A DNA stretch of 64,000 nt from an uncultured Caproiciproducens sp. (GCF_963664915.1 NZ_OY761810.1:1068661-1132660), one strand, 5' to 3'. Counted from the first letter of the stretch, positions 34,366 to 43,503 are shown. Numbers and translations are program-made. The notes: generated from the sequence alone by a model not told the origin.

Positions 34366-36018
34366 TCATACCGCTCCGCATTCTAAAGGCTGTTCTTTGC
34401 CGAAATTCACAATAAACTCCTTTGTCTTTTCCGGGGTAAGCGGTTTGCTAAAGTAATACCCTTGAATGTTATCGCAATTCATATTGCTTAATATTTCTAT
34501 TTGCTCTTTCGTTTCCACTCCTTCGGCGATCACTTTCATTCCCAAATTATGTGCCAAATTAATGATACCGTCAACCAATGCCTTATTATGTAAATCGTTG
34601 ATATTGTCTATAAATACTTTATCTATTTTTATGAAATCAATGGGTAGGCTTACCAGATGAATCAGTGAGTTGTTGCCCGTTCCAAAATCATCAAGTGAGA
34701 TTTCAATGCCAATATCTTTAAGACGGTTTAAGAAATGCTCAAGACGATTTTCATTCTCGACGATGGTTCGTTCCGTCAGCTCAAATTCAATCATGGTCGG
34801 TTCTATTTGCTTCTCTTTAATATGATCTATCGTATAGCCGATAATTGAATCGTCCTTCAAATCCTTTGATGAAATATTGATGGCAACCTTTATTTTTATT
34901 CCTTCGTTTTGCCACTTTTTTAATTGGTCAATCACATTTTTTATCACCCATTTTGTAATATCATTAATAATTCCCGCATCTTCTGCTATTTTAATAAATT
35001 CTCCCGGGCTCATTTTCCCTTTAGCGCCATTATTCCATCTCAACAGCGCTTCAACTCCGATGACTTCATTTCTCTGCAGATTTATTTTTGGCTGATACAC
35101 GATGGTTAACTTATCATGTTTTACAGCATCATAGAGTAAAACGGCTGTGTCGTAATTTTCTTTAATTTTCTGTGCTATGGAATTTTCATAAATTGAAACG
35201 CCATTCTTGTCAAATGCGCCATGATCCAATGTTTTGCTTATTTTTTCAAATAGGTCATTTACTTCTTTGCCGTGTAACGGAAAATTTGCAATACCGCCCT
35301 TAATAACAAGCCCGACCGGTAACCCATCGACAAAAATTGGTTCATCAAAATTATTTAAAAATTTTTTTGCATTGGCGTAGGCATCTTCAATATTGCATTC
35401 GCGCATGATAACAATCATTTCATTTGTATACATCGAATATATATTGCCTCTTCCGAACAATCCTGACAAGCCTTCCAGGACCTCCATGGCCGATTTTTCT
35501 CCGATTTTATAATCTACATACCTGTTAACGTGGTCAAAATTTACAATTCTGAATGCAACCAGTGTGAACTTCATTTGTTTCTTAATCATTTCGTTTAAAT
35601 CAAGTCTTAGCTTATTACTGTTTTGATACCCTGTAGTAATATGTTCGTATGATTTTTTGATTTGATTCTCTTTATCCATTTTAATGCGATCAAACGATAA
35701 ACCAATAATTAGCCCAATAATAATGAAAAAAACAGTTCTAATAATCCAGCTGCTTGGATCTTGCCTCATACCTTCATATACACCGTCAGGCATTAATGGT
35801 CCTAAAGTAAGCCCTGACAATACAGCGGTTCCTACACTGCCCTTAATTCCCAGAAGAAACGCGGATAATATGATTGGAATATACATCATATGGCTATAAG
35901 ACAATGAAGTCTCACCCGTTATATAAACGATATTATCTATTATGAATATTAATAATAAAATACTAAATATTTTTGGGATGAAATAAATTTTATATTTGTC
36001 TGATAATTGTTTATACAT
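34366..36018 (-). CDS. Membrane EAL-domain c-di-GMP phosphodiesterase with degenerate GGDEF
   Basis: A 550-residue protein. Four or five N-terminal helices (about 10-125) form a sensor region, then comes a GGDEF-fold domain (about 150-285) in which the GGDEF signature is replaced by MYTNEM, so it cannot make c-di-GMP. The EAL domain (about 295-535) is complete: EALLRW, NISSKDL, ELTERTI, DDFGTGNNS, IKIDK, AEGVET and QGYYFSKPL keep the metal and catalytic residues. It should hydrolyse c-di-GMP in response to a membrane signal. Base composition is clearly richer in A and T than the flanks, hinting at acquisition. Confidence 0.93.
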   Translation of the reverse strand: MYKQLSDKYKIYFIPKIFSILLLIFIIDNIVYITGETSLSYSHMMYIPIILSAFLLGIKGSVGTAVLSGLTLGPLMPDGVYEGMRQDPSSWIIRTVFFIIIGLIIGLSFDRIKMDKENQIKKSYEHITTGYQNSNKLRLDLNEMIKKQMKFTLVAFRIVNFDHVNRYVDYKIGEKSAMEVLEGLSGLFGRGNIYSMYTNEMIVIMRECNIEDAYANAKKFLNNFDEPIFVDGLPVGLVIKGGIANFPLHGKEVNDLFEKISKTLDHGAFDKNGVSIYENSIAQKIKENYDTAVLLYDAVKHDKLTIVYQPKINLQRNEVIGVEALLRWNNGAKGKMSPGEFIKIAEDAGIINDITKWVIKNVIDQLKKWQNEGIKIKVAINISSKDLKDDSIIGYTIDHIKEKQIEPTMIEFELTERTIVENENRLEHFLNRLKDIGIEISLDDFGTGNNSLIHLVSLPIDFIKIDKVFIDNINDLHNKALVDGIINLAHNLGMKVIAEGVETKEQIEILSNMNCDNIQGYYFSKPLTPEKTKEFIVNFGKEQPLECGAV

Positions 36019-36586
36019 TTATTTGGCCTCCTAAGTAACCTCTCGCATCACCGGCGTATAGTTTGTCTAGTCCAGTTAAAAACTCTTTTAATTGATTTAT
36101 TGCTTTGCAAACCGAAGTGTCGCGTCAGTCAATCCGAATCCAATGAATCATGAATTGACGAACTGGTTTTTCATTGTGAGGGTTATTGGGCCGACCAAAG
36201 ACAGATAGCTAATTTTTTATGCAATCATCTCCTTTGTCAGTTGAAATATTTGCAGCGGCAGAAGTACACTGCATTATTCAATTAATCTTAGTATATTCGG
36301 ATATGATATCATTTTCAATGAATAAAGTCGTATAAAGAAAAATTTACCGTTCGTGTGTGCGTTCATTTGTTGTCTCAAGCTGCGATTCTAAATAATTCTT
36401 CAAAAATTCAATTCAGCTTCACTATAAATACACATTAAATGCCTATACTAGAAACATCCCAAGCAAATCAAATCATTTCTGCCGGTCTTTGGCCGTGATA
36501 TAATATCGGACCAAAGACCGCAAAATCAATTACAAGCTCCTCAGTTGAGGATTTTAATATCTTTTTCATATTTCTCTTCTTTCTTA

Positions 36587-36617
36587 AAATACCGTCCGTT
36601 TTACGGGCGGTATTTTT
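36587..36617. terminator. Terminator before the opuC promoter
   Basis: A 12-bp stem AAATACCGTCCG/CGGGCGGTATTT (one G-T pair) with a TTTTA loop and T residues on the plus side. No gene precedes it on the plus strand, which is why an upstream untranslated transcript is suspected. Confidence 0.85.
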
Positions 36618-36771
36618 CATTTAATCGGTATGGCCGCGTTCTTCTGAAAAAACAACTTCTGGAAGCGGCAAAGATCGGTTTGAACTGAATCAGAAAGAAT
36701 CAGCAGCACCTTTTTCGTACTTTTATGTGTAGAATCTGTTGCTTATGACACCAAAATTTTACAATTAAAAT

Positions 36772-36801
36772 TTGACAGTATTTATGGTTATGTGATATTA
36801 T
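36772..36801 (+). promoter_or_regulatory. Promoter of opuC with direct repeats
   Basis: TTGACA (36772-36777), 18 bases, TATTAT (36796-36801). Between it and the gene two GTTACT repeats start 11 bases apart (36828 and 36839), roughly one helical turn, a possible site for the BusR-like regulator. Confidence 0.78.
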
Positions 36802-36878
36802 AGAAGCATAAGAAACAATCTAAAAAAGTTACTAAGTTGTTACTTGTCGAATAAGGGGTTAAAAAGGAGAGCGCTTTA

Positions 36879-38000
36879 ATGATTGAATACAAAAATGTCA
36901 ATAAATCTTACGGAAAGCATAAAGTTGTTAAAAATTTAAATTTAAAAATACAGGACGGTGAATTTGTCGTACTGATCGGCCCTTCCGGCTGTGGAAAAAC
37001 AACAACGCTGAAAATGCTGAACCGGCTGATTGAGATGGATTCCGGTACAATCAGTATCAATGATAAGAATATTATGGATATGAATCCTGAAAAACTGCGC
37101 AGCCATATTGGATATGTCATTCAGCAAATCGGGCTCTTCCCAAATATGACGGTGGAAGAAAATATTTGTGTTGTGCCCCGCTTGCTGAAATGGGACAAAG
37201 AGAAAAGCCATCAAAGGGCAAAGGAGCTTTTAGAGATGGTGGGCATGCCATATGAGGAATACGCCCATAAGTATCCGAATGAAATGAGCGGCGGGCAGCA
37301 GCAGCGCATCGGTGTACTCCGCGCGCTGGCGGCGGAGCCTCCCATTATATTAATGGATGAGCCTTTCGGTGCCTTGGACCCGATTACAAGGGATTCGCTT
37401 CAGGATGAGGTAAAGTCGCTTCAAATGCGGTTGGGCAAGACCGTTATTTTTGTGACCCACGACATGGACGAAGCCTTAAAAATGGCGGATACGGTCGTTT
37501 TTATGAACGACGGGCAAATTTTACAAATTGATTCCCCGGAGGGGATTCTGCGTGCGCCGGCAAATGATACCGTGCGGGAATTCATGGGCAAGCATGTTCA
37601 CAATTTCTCACAGAATCAGATGGTTTGCTCGGATTTGATGAAAATCAATGTCGCAAAGGTAACACAGGACAAAAAGACGCTGGAATGCGTCGCCATTATG
37701 AGCCGCAGGGAGATTGATTCCCTTGTGGTGGTGGATAATGACGGACACTATACGGGAGTGCTTATGATTGAAACAATCAATGAGCGCGGAAAAGCCGGCG
37801 GTTCCATCAAAGATATGATTACTACCGATTTTCCGACGGTAGCGCTGGACTCCTCCGCGAAAACGGCGTTTGATATCATCAGCAGCCAAAAGGCGGAATA
37901 TGTCGTTGTGCTGACCGAAGACAAAAAGGTGGCCGGCATTATTACCAAAACCAGCATGTCAAAGGCTTTGGCAAGCGTCGTGTGGGGTGATGCGCAATGA
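36879..38000 (+). CDS. opuCA: Glycine betaine/carnitine/choline ABC ATPase with CBS pair
   Basis: The ATPase of an OpuC-type compatible-solute importer, 373 residues. Walker A GPSGCGKTT near 32-40, signature MSGGQQQRIGVLRAL near 138 and Walker B IILMDEPFGALDP are intact. Two CBS domains fill about 255-370. In Listeria OpuCA the CBS pair binds c-di-AMP and shuts transport; the same control is likely here but not proven. AAGGAG precedes ATG 36879 by nine bases. Its end overlaps the first permease gene by four bases. Confidence 0.95.
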   Translation: MIEYKNVNKSYGKHKVVKNLNLKIQDGEFVVLIGPSGCGKTTTLKMLNRLIEMDSGTISINDKNIMDMNPEKLRSHIGYVIQQIGLFPNMTVEENICVVPRLLKWDKEKSHQRAKELLEMVGMPYEEYAHKYPNEMSGGQQQRIGVLRALAAEPPIILMDEPFGALDPITRDSLQDEVKSLQMRLGKTVIFVTHDMDEALKMADTVVFMNDGQILQIDSPEGILRAPANDTVREFMGKHVHNFSQNQMVCSDLMKINVAKVTQDKKTLECVAIMSRREIDSLVVVDNDGHYTGVLMIETINERGKAGGSIKDMITTDFPTVALDSSAKTAFDIISSQKAEYVVVLTEDKKVAGIITKTSMSKALASVVWGDAQ

Positions 38001-38635
38001 GTGATTTTTTCCAGCTGTACGGGGAAAAGCTGATTCATTCCATCATCGTTCATCTGGGCTACGTTTTGATTTCCGTGTCGATTGGTTTTGTCATTGCTTT
38101 ATTTTTGGGAATCCTGCTTTCCAGAGTCCCGAGAATTTCAAAAATCGTCATCCCGATTCTTTCCGTGGTGCAGACGGTACCCGGCATTGTATTTATCGGA
38201 ATTTTATTTCTGTACATTGGAATGGTACCCGCCACGGTGGTGATCGCACTCGCGATTTACGCGATTTTCCCTGTTTTAAAAAACACATACACCGGCCTTT
38301 TGGGCGTTTCAGAGGAATATAAGGAAGCGGCCAGGGGCTGCGGGATGACGTCGCTGCAGGCGCTGCTGCGGGTGGAGCTCCCTCTGGCGCTTCCCGCCAT
38401 TATCGGCGGACTTAGGATGTCAACCATCTACATTGTAAGCTGGGCGGTGCTTGCATCCATGATCGGGCTGGGCGGCCTCGGCGATTTCATTTACATCGGC
38501 GTCAGCACGAATAACAACACGCTGATTATCGCAGGTGCAATTCCGGCCGCGATCCTCGCGGTGGGTCTGGGACTTCTGATTGATTTCTTTCAGAAGAAGG
38601 CCGTTCCCAAAGGGTTAAGGAGGGATGTCAAATGA
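37997..38635 (+). CDS. opuCB: Compatible-solute ABC permease (first)
   Basis: A 212-residue permease with five or six helices. The ATPase-docking EAA motif is EEYKEAARGCGMTSLQALLRVELPLALP near 105-132. Such subunits pair with the second permease to form the channel. Both ends overlap neighbours (ATGA junctions), so the stoichiometry is set by translational coupling. Confidence 0.93.
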   Translation: MSDFFQLYGEKLIHSIIVHLGYVLISVSIGFVIALFLGILLSRVPRISKIVIPILSVVQTVPGIVFIGILFLYIGMVPATVVIALAIYAIFPVLKNTYTGLLGVSEEYKEAARGCGMTSLQALLRVELPLALPAIIGGLRMSTIYIVSWAVLASMIGLGGLGDFIYIGVSTNNNTLIIAGAIPAAILAVGLGLLIDFFQKKAVPKGLRRDVK

Positions 38636-39246
38636 GTATCAACATGATATTTGATCATCTTACCATCGTTTTAATATCTGTGCTTTTAACTGTTCTCATC
38701 GGCCTTCCGCTCGGTGTTCTCGCTTACATGAAGCAACGGGTTCGCGGGGTGGTTTTATGGACTGTGGATATTCTCCAGACGATCCCGGCGCTCGCGCTGC
38801 TGGGCATTATTATGGTCTTTCTCGGTGCGGGTAAGCCCACGGTAATCATCGGGCTTGTTCTGTATTCCCTTCTGCCGATTGTGCACAACACTTACCTCGG
38901 CCTGAGCGATATTGACCCGGCCGTCAAGGAAGCGGCCGACGGCATGGGGATGAGCCGGACTTACCGGCTGCTCCATGTGGAAATTCCCATCGCTTTCCCT
39001 GTTATTTTTACGGGTATCAGAATCGCGACCGTCACCTCAATCGGGGTTGCCGTCTTTGCGACTTTTGTGGGCGGCGGCGGACTGGGGTCCATCATCTACC
39101 GGGGAATTCACGTTCAGAACATGCAGCTGATTTTATCAGGAACGCTGTCTCTTATGGGAATGGCGGTGCTGTTTGACGGTGTGATGGCGTACATTGAAAA
39201 GCGGCTGTACCGCCGCAGAAAAATCATAAAAAGTGAAAACATTTGA
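38632..39246 (+). CDS. opuCD: Compatible-solute ABC permease (second)
   Basis: A 204-residue permease homologous to the first, with the EAA motif VKEAADGMGMSRTYRLLHVEIPIAFP near 103-128. Helices fill most of the protein and a basic tail (RRRK) ends it. It starts inside the stop of the preceding gene and is followed after 38 bp by the binding protein. Confidence 0.93.
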   Translation: MSINMIFDHLTIVLISVLLTVLIGLPLGVLAYMKQRVRGVVLWTVDILQTIPALALLGIIMVFLGAGKPTVIIGLVLYSLLPIVHNTYLGLSDIDPAVKEAADGMGMSRTYRLLHVEIPIAFPVIFTGIRIATVTSIGVAVFATFVGGGGLGSIIYRGIHVQNMQLILSGTLSLMGMAVLFDGVMAYIEKRLYRRRKIIKSENI

Positions 39247-39284
39247 AATAATAAGAAAATTGATAAAGAAAAGAGGGAGACGCA

Positions 39285-40199
39285 ATGAAAAAAGTAATTG
39301 CCGGTTTGTTATGTCTGCTGATAGCGGTTTCCGCTGTCGGATGCAGTACAGGCAAAAGTACCAACAACGAAATTGTGATTATGGACGGTCAGTTTTCAGA
39401 AATGAAGCTGATTCACCAAATGGTGAAACTGCTCGTGGAGCAGGATACCGAACTCAAGGTCAACATTAAGGATGAAGTATCCGCCGTCAACGGTTTTAAC
39501 GAGCTGGTGAAAGGCAACTGCGACCTGATGAACAGCTACGACGGAACCTTGCTCACCACCTATCTGAAACTGGATACCAAAGATATTCCCGAGGGCAAAA
39601 CACTGTATGACTTTGCAAACGAAACCGCGCTGAAGGAGAAGAAGGTTTATCTGCTGGATAAGCTTGGAATCAACAACACATATGCTATTGCCGTTCCTCA
39701 GAAAGTAGCGGATGAATATAAGCTCAATAACGTCAGCGACCTTGTGCCGATTGCAAACAAGCTGGTATTCGGCGCCGAGCATGAGTTTTTCAGCGAAGAG
39801 GGCAGCATGAAATACAATCCGTTTGTAAAATTCTACGGACTGAACTTTAAAGACAGCAAGCCGGTGGATCTTGGGCTGAAGTATTCCGCGGTGGAAAACG
39901 GCAACTTTGATGTGACCGAGGTGTATGCCACCGACGGACTGAACAAGAAGGCAAATCTCAAAGTGCTGAAGGATGATAAAAACTTTTTCCCGGAATATAA
40001 CGGCGCACTGCTCGTAAGGTCGGATTTGTTCGAACGTTTTGAGAAAACAGCCCCCAACCTGAAAGAAACCCTGAATAAACTCGGCGGAATCTTTGACAAC
40101 GAAACCATGGTCGATTTGACGTACAAGGTTGACGTGGACGGAAAAACACCGCAGGAGGTCGCGCAAAAATTTCTTAAGGAAAAAGGGTTGCTCAAATAA
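39285..40199 (+). CDS. opuCC: Compatible-solute binding lipoprotein
   Basis: A 304-residue OpuAC-fold receptor. The signal peptide ends at the lipobox AVGC (Cys about 20). The substrate-binding protein begins NEIVIMDGQFSEMKLIHQM and contains the segment LMNSYDGTLLTTYL and KFYGLNFKD. Members bind glycine betaine, choline or carnitine in an aromatic cage; exact choice is not readable. The ATG follows GGGAGACGC. Last gene of the operon before a strong bidirectional terminator. Confidence 0.92.
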   Translation: MKKVIAGLLCLLIAVSAVGCSTGKSTNNEIVIMDGQFSEMKLIHQMVKLLVEQDTELKVNIKDEVSAVNGFNELVKGNCDLMNSYDGTLLTTYLKLDTKDIPEGKTLYDFANETALKEKKVYLLDKLGINNTYAIAVPQKVADEYKLNNVSDLVPIANKLVFGAEHEFFSEEGSMKYNPFVKFYGLNFKDSKPVDLGLKYSAVENGNFDVTEVYATDGLNKKANLKVLKDDKNFFPEYNGALLVRSDLFERFEKTAPNLKETLNKLGGIFDNETMVDLTYKVDVDGKTPQEVAQKFLKEKGLLK

Positions 40200-40212
40200 A
40201 AATCTGCATGTG

Positions 40213-40254
40213 AAAAGGACGTTGTCCCCTCTTGTGACGGGATAACGTCCTTTT
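40213..40254. terminator. Terminator shared by opuC and the busR-like gene
   Basis: A 16-bp stem (AAAAGGACGTTGTCCC and its complement, one G-T pair) with a 10-base loop; T residues on the plus side and a run of A read as T on the minus side. It separates the convergent operon and regulator. Confidence 0.9.
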
Positions 40255-40275
40255 GTTTACTGTTTTGGTTCTGTA

Positions 40276-40911
40276 TCAGTCCGCATCCGGGTAAAGGAAA
40301 CACTTGACCCGCTCCTGACAGTTGTCCTCGCCGCAGAAATAAAGAACATCGTGTTTAAGAAGAATCGCGTAGGGGCCGGGCGACATCATCAGCGTACTTT
40401 CTCTTTTAATGCCGATAATGGTTGCGGCGGTATGATGCCAGAAATTAATTTCGGAAATGGATTTGTTAAGAAGCGGGGTTTGATCGGTAATTTCGATTTC
40501 AAAAGGGATAAACGGGTTAATGGACTGGAAACGCTCCGTTCGGTCCATGATGCTGGAAATCGATTTCAGCAGAAATTTCGTCTCTTTTTTCTGCCGCTCA
40601 ATGCTGCTTAGAATATCTTTTTTTAAATCGTTGAGTGACTGAATGTCGTTATACTGATGAACAAATTTAACGGCATTGTCATACGATCTTATGACGACGC
40701 CGCTGCCCTTTGTCACATCGACAATTTCCAAATCGGACAATACGCAGATCGCGCGTCTTGCCGTTTCGGAAGAAACGCTGTACTGGCTCGCAAGAGCTGA
40801 CCGCGCGTAAATTTTTTCGCCTATACGGTACCGGTTGTCTACAATTTTTGCCGCAATATCGGCAGCGATCTGCTGATAGACCGGTGCCGTAACTTTAATT
40901 GTTTCTTCCAT
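40276..40911 (-). CDS. busR: GntR/RCK_C regulator resembling BusR
   Basis: A 211-residue protein with a GntR winged helix (about 8-75; SALASQYSVSSETARRAICVLSDLEIV), a coiled coil (about 85-130) and a C-terminal TrkA_C/RCK_C domain (about 130-205) with EIEITDQTPLLNKSISEINFWHHTAATIIGI. This layout is that of BusR, the c-di-AMP-responsive repressor of the BusA betaine transporter in lactococci and streptococci. It faces the opuC operon and shares its terminator. By analogy c-di-AMP would strengthen repression of betaine uptake. Gene symbol is by analogy only. Confidence 0.83.
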   Translation of the reverse strand: MEETIKVTAPVYQQIAADIAAKIVDNRYRIGEKIYARSALASQYSVSSETARRAICVLSDLEIVDVTKGSGVVIRSYDNAVKFVHQYNDIQSLNDLKKDILSSIERQKKETKFLLKSISSIMDRTERFQSINPFIPFEIEITDQTPLLNKSISEINFWHHTAATIIGIKRESTLMMSPGPYAILLKHDVLYFCGEDNCQERVKCFLYPDAD

Positions 40912-40958
40912 ATGCGTCCCCTTATCTGCTGCGAAAATCTGCGTGTTCCTGACGGTTG

Positions 40959-40992
40959 AAAAGCACTTCCGTTTTCACACGGAGGTGCTTTT
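40959..40992 (-). terminator. Terminator after the Gfo/Idh oxidoreductase
   Basis: A 13-bp stem AAAAGCACCTCCG with CGGAAGTGCTTTT on the minus strand (one G-T pair), 50 bases after the stop codon of the oxidoreductase. Confidence 0.8.
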
Positions 40993-41041
40993 TCATATAA
41001 TCATATAGTATCACAATCATACAGAAACAACAACCGGAAAA

Positions 41042-42016
41042 TCAAAGAACGCTGGAACAAATTCCGGCCTGACGGCGGCCCGTTTCCAGCAGCCCGATGC
41101 AGCAGCGCATGCGCTGGCAGGCGTCCTCATACGCACCGGCGTCCCTTTCAAGCAGAATGCGCGCAAGGGCTTTCTGCTGGCAGAACATGGAGGGTGCGCG
41201 CTCTGTGGACAAAAGCTGCTCACCGTTTTCCCGCGTATGAAGCCGGATGGTGTCCAGAGAAGTAGGGTTTTCGATGGTGACGGTGCCGTTTTCTCCCTGA
41301 ATTTCACTTGGCAGCAGGCTGAATGATATTTTTGAAGAGCTGAGCACAGCGCAAAATCCGTTATATTCCAGAACTTGTGTGGAAACACCGTCTACGCCGC
41401 CGGGGATCAATTTCGAGGTGCAGGAACTGGAATCCGGTTCTCCGAACAGAGCCACACAAAGGTACAGGCTGTAGATGCCGAGATCGGCAAGCGCGCCGCC
41501 GTCGTATTCCGCGCTGAAAACCGGAGGGTTCTTGCCCTGCTTGTAGGCGTCGTATTTGGAAGAGTATTTCATATAGTTAAAATAGGCATAATGGATGGGC
41601 GCGATCTTTTCCACCGCGTCCTTCAAAACAGCCAGATCCGGGCTGTACATAGGGCGGATTGCCTCCAAAAGGAAAACGTTGTTTTCGCGGGCGATTACTA
41701 AAAGTTCATCAAGCTGCGCAACGGTCGCCACCGCCGGTTTTTCCACGATCACATGCTTCCCGGCCAAAAGGCACACTTTTGCCTGTGAAAAGTGCAGGCC
41801 GTTCGGCGATGCGATATAGACGACATCCAAATCCGGGCAGGATGTCAAGTCCTCCAGCTTTGTAAAAACATTCGGAATATGATAGTAAGCCGCATATTTC
41901 CCGCCCGTTTCCGCACTGCGGGAATAGACGGCGTAAGGCTCGTAAAGATTTGTATCAACCGCGGCCTGTACAAATTCGTGTGAGATTGCCGAAGTGCCGA
42001 TAATTCCGAGTTTCAT
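41042..42016 (-). CDS. Gfo/Idh/MocA family oxidoreductase
   Basis: A 324-residue NAD(P)-dependent dehydrogenase. The N-terminal Rossmann domain begins KLGIIGTSAISHEFV, and the family EKP motif occurs as HVIVEKPAVAT near 90. The C-terminal alpha/beta domain carries GGALADLGIYSLYL near 172. Members oxidise sugars, inositols or dihydrodiols; substrate cannot be told. No sugar cluster surrounds it. ATG 42016 follows GGAGAGG. It is a single-gene transcript ending in its own terminator. Confidence 0.9.
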   Translation of the reverse strand: MKLGIIGTSAISHEFVQAAVDTNLYEPYAVYSRSAETGGKYAAYYHIPNVFTKLEDLTSCPDLDVVYIASPNGLHFSQAKVCLLAGKHVIVEKPAVATVAQLDELLVIARENNVFLLEAIRPMYSPDLAVLKDAVEKIAPIHYAYFNYMKYSSKYDAYKQGKNPPVFSAEYDGGALADLGIYSLYLCVALFGEPDSSSCTSKLIPGGVDGVSTQVLEYNGFCAVLSSSKISFSLLPSEIQGENGTVTIENPTSLDTIRLHTRENGEQLLSTERAPSMFCQQKALARILLERDAGAYEDACQRMRCCIGLLETGRRQAGICSSVL

Positions 42017-42159
42017 AGGATCGTTCCTCTCCTGATCTTATTATCGCCCCGTTCATTTCTTAGTTGGCTATAGTGTAGCATGGAATCAATGACTTTTCAA
42101 GCCGGCGTCTTCCGCGTATGATAGCGGCAGGATAGAAACATAAAAAGGCAGAGACTGGT

Positions 42160-43344
42160 TTACAGGACTTGTATATTTTTAATGATATTCTCTACGGCTG
42201 CTTTAACATATTTTGGTTCTGTCGCAAGGTTAAGGCGGATAAATCCTTTGCATTCGGCGCTGAACCACTCGCCGTAATCCACTGCCAGACGGCATTTGTT
42301 CTGGGTGAAGTCCTTTACTTTGTCCGGGTCCAGATAGGGCCTCATATCGAGCCACATTAAATACGTGCCCTCCAGCGGAGTAACGACAATTTTGGGTGCG
42401 CCCGCAGCAAGGGCATCCCGGATATATTCGTAATTCTGCTTTATGACGGCAAGCGCACCGGACAGCCACTCTTCACCGTGTGTATAAGCCGTCTGTGCCG
42501 CCGTCAGGCCAAAAATGTTGAGTCCTGTCTGGTTGACGGTTTTAACGTAATTGTCATACCGTGCGAGGATTTCGGGGTTTTCAATCATAATGTGGGAATT
42601 CGGAAGACCGGCGAGGTTGAAGGTCTTGGACGGCGCCGTTACGGTGATAAGGTTATCGGCGTATTTGCCGTTTTTTACGATTGCGGAAGGAATTTGTTTT
42701 TTATTGCCGAGAATAATGTCCTGATGAATTTCGTCAGAAACGACCAGCACGTTGTGGCGTTTGCAGATATCCAAAACGGTATCGAGCTCTTCTTCCGCCC
42801 AGACGCGTCCGGCGGGATTGTGCGGCGAGCACTGAATGAACAGCTTTATTTGGTTGTCCACGATGTCTTTCTCGAATTTTTCATAGTCGATGGTGTAGTA
42901 GCCGTCTGTATTCACAAGTTCACAGGTAACCAGTCTGCGGCCGTTGTCTTTTACCGCATTGTGGAACGGATAGTAGACGGGAGTCAGAATGATGACCGAA
43001 TCGCCGGGCTTAGTGAACGCATTGACAAACCAGTACAACGCGGCGACTACGCCCGTGGAAAAACGCACCCATTCTTTTTTGGGGCGGTATCCGTGGTGCT
43101 TTTCCTGCCAGTTAAAAAAAGCTTCGTAATATTCATCGGGAACAAAGGAATAGCCGAATACCCCGTGGCGCACTCTTTCGCTCATTGCTTGAATCACTGC
43201 GTCGCAGGTGCGGAAATCCATGTCCGCCACCCACATAGAGATTAAATCCGGATCGCCGAATCGCACCTGCAAAGCATCCCACTTCAAGGAATTGGTTCCT
43301 ACTCTATCCACGGCATACTTTGCGCAAAACTGTTCTGCATTCAT
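42160..43344 (-). CDS. patB: PatB/MalY-type C-S lyase (PLP aminotransferase fold)
   Basis: A 394-residue fold-type I PLP enzyme of the MalY/PatB family, which cleaves cystathionine or cysteine conjugates to release thiols, ammonia and pyruvate. The PLP-binding Lys lies in TAPSKTFNLAGLPNSH near 233, with NPAGRVW near 175 and the DEIHQD motif near 205. The family N-terminus (YAVDRVGTNSLKWD) is recognisable. GAAAGGTG precedes ATG 43344. It is divergent from a MarR regulator, with a consensus promoter and paired operators between, so thiol or cysteine metabolism is probably the signal. Confidence 0.92.
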   Translation of the reverse strand: MNAEQFCAKYAVDRVGTNSLKWDALQVRFGDPDLISMWVADMDFRTCDAVIQAMSERVRHGVFGYSFVPDEYYEAFFNWQEKHHGYRPKKEWVRFSTGVVAALYWFVNAFTKPGDSVIILTPVYYPFHNAVKDNGRRLVTCELVNTDGYYTIDYEKFEKDIVDNQIKLFIQCSPHNPAGRVWAEEELDTVLDICKRHNVLVVSDEIHQDIILGNKKQIPSAIVKNGKYADNLITVTAPSKTFNLAGLPNSHIMIENPEILARYDNYVKTVNQTGLNIFGLTAAQTAYTHGEEWLSGALAVIKQNYEYIRDALAAGAPKIVVTPLEGTYLMWLDMRPYLDPDKVKDFTQNKCRLAVDYGEWFSAECKGFIRLNLATEPKYVKAAVENIIKNIQVL

Positions 43345-43389
43345 TCAATTTCACCTTTCTCTGTTCTGCTTTACATCAATTCATTTATT

Positions 43390-43404
43390 GTTTAGCAGTT
43401 AAAC
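43390..43404. promoter_or_regulatory. Operator 1 of the patB/marR divergon
   Basis: Inverted repeat GTTTA-GCAGT-TAAAC, between the patB promoter and its start codon. Same arms and spacing as operator 2. Confidence 0.7.
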
Positions 43405-43418
43405 TATTTGTTGCTTAG

Positions 43419-43447
43419 AATATAGCACTATGCCAATAATATGTCAA
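43419..43447 (-). promoter_or_regulatory. Sigma-A promoter of patB
   Basis: TTGACA (43447-43442), 17 bases, TATATT (43424-43419) on the minus strand, 75 bases before the patB start codon. Confidence 0.85.
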
Positions 43448-43503
43448 TTAATTAATCACAAAATAATATATTTATACATTATAACATAATAACATCTTAT
43501 ATT

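Larger units (their letters stand above)
36019..36878. other. 860-bp non-coding region between the EAL and opuC genes
   Basis: No credible gene on either strand. It contains a large dyad at 36484-36519 (arms GGTCTTTGG/CCAAAGACC plus a central GATAT-A-ATATC), a small hairpin TCCTCA-GT-TGAGGA at 36538-36551 followed by a T-rich tract, a true terminator at 36587-36617 and the opuC promoter. A possible promoter TTCAAA-18-TATAAA at 36399-36428 could make a short RNA ending at about 36560. Confidence 0.6.

Noticed and set aside
36019-36240. c-di-GMP riboswitch before the EAL gene
   Set aside because: The leader was compared by eye with class I and II consensus features and the conserved core was not found.
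42478-43245. 255-codon open frame on the plus strand inside patB
   Set aside because: Antisense shadow with no recognisable domain.
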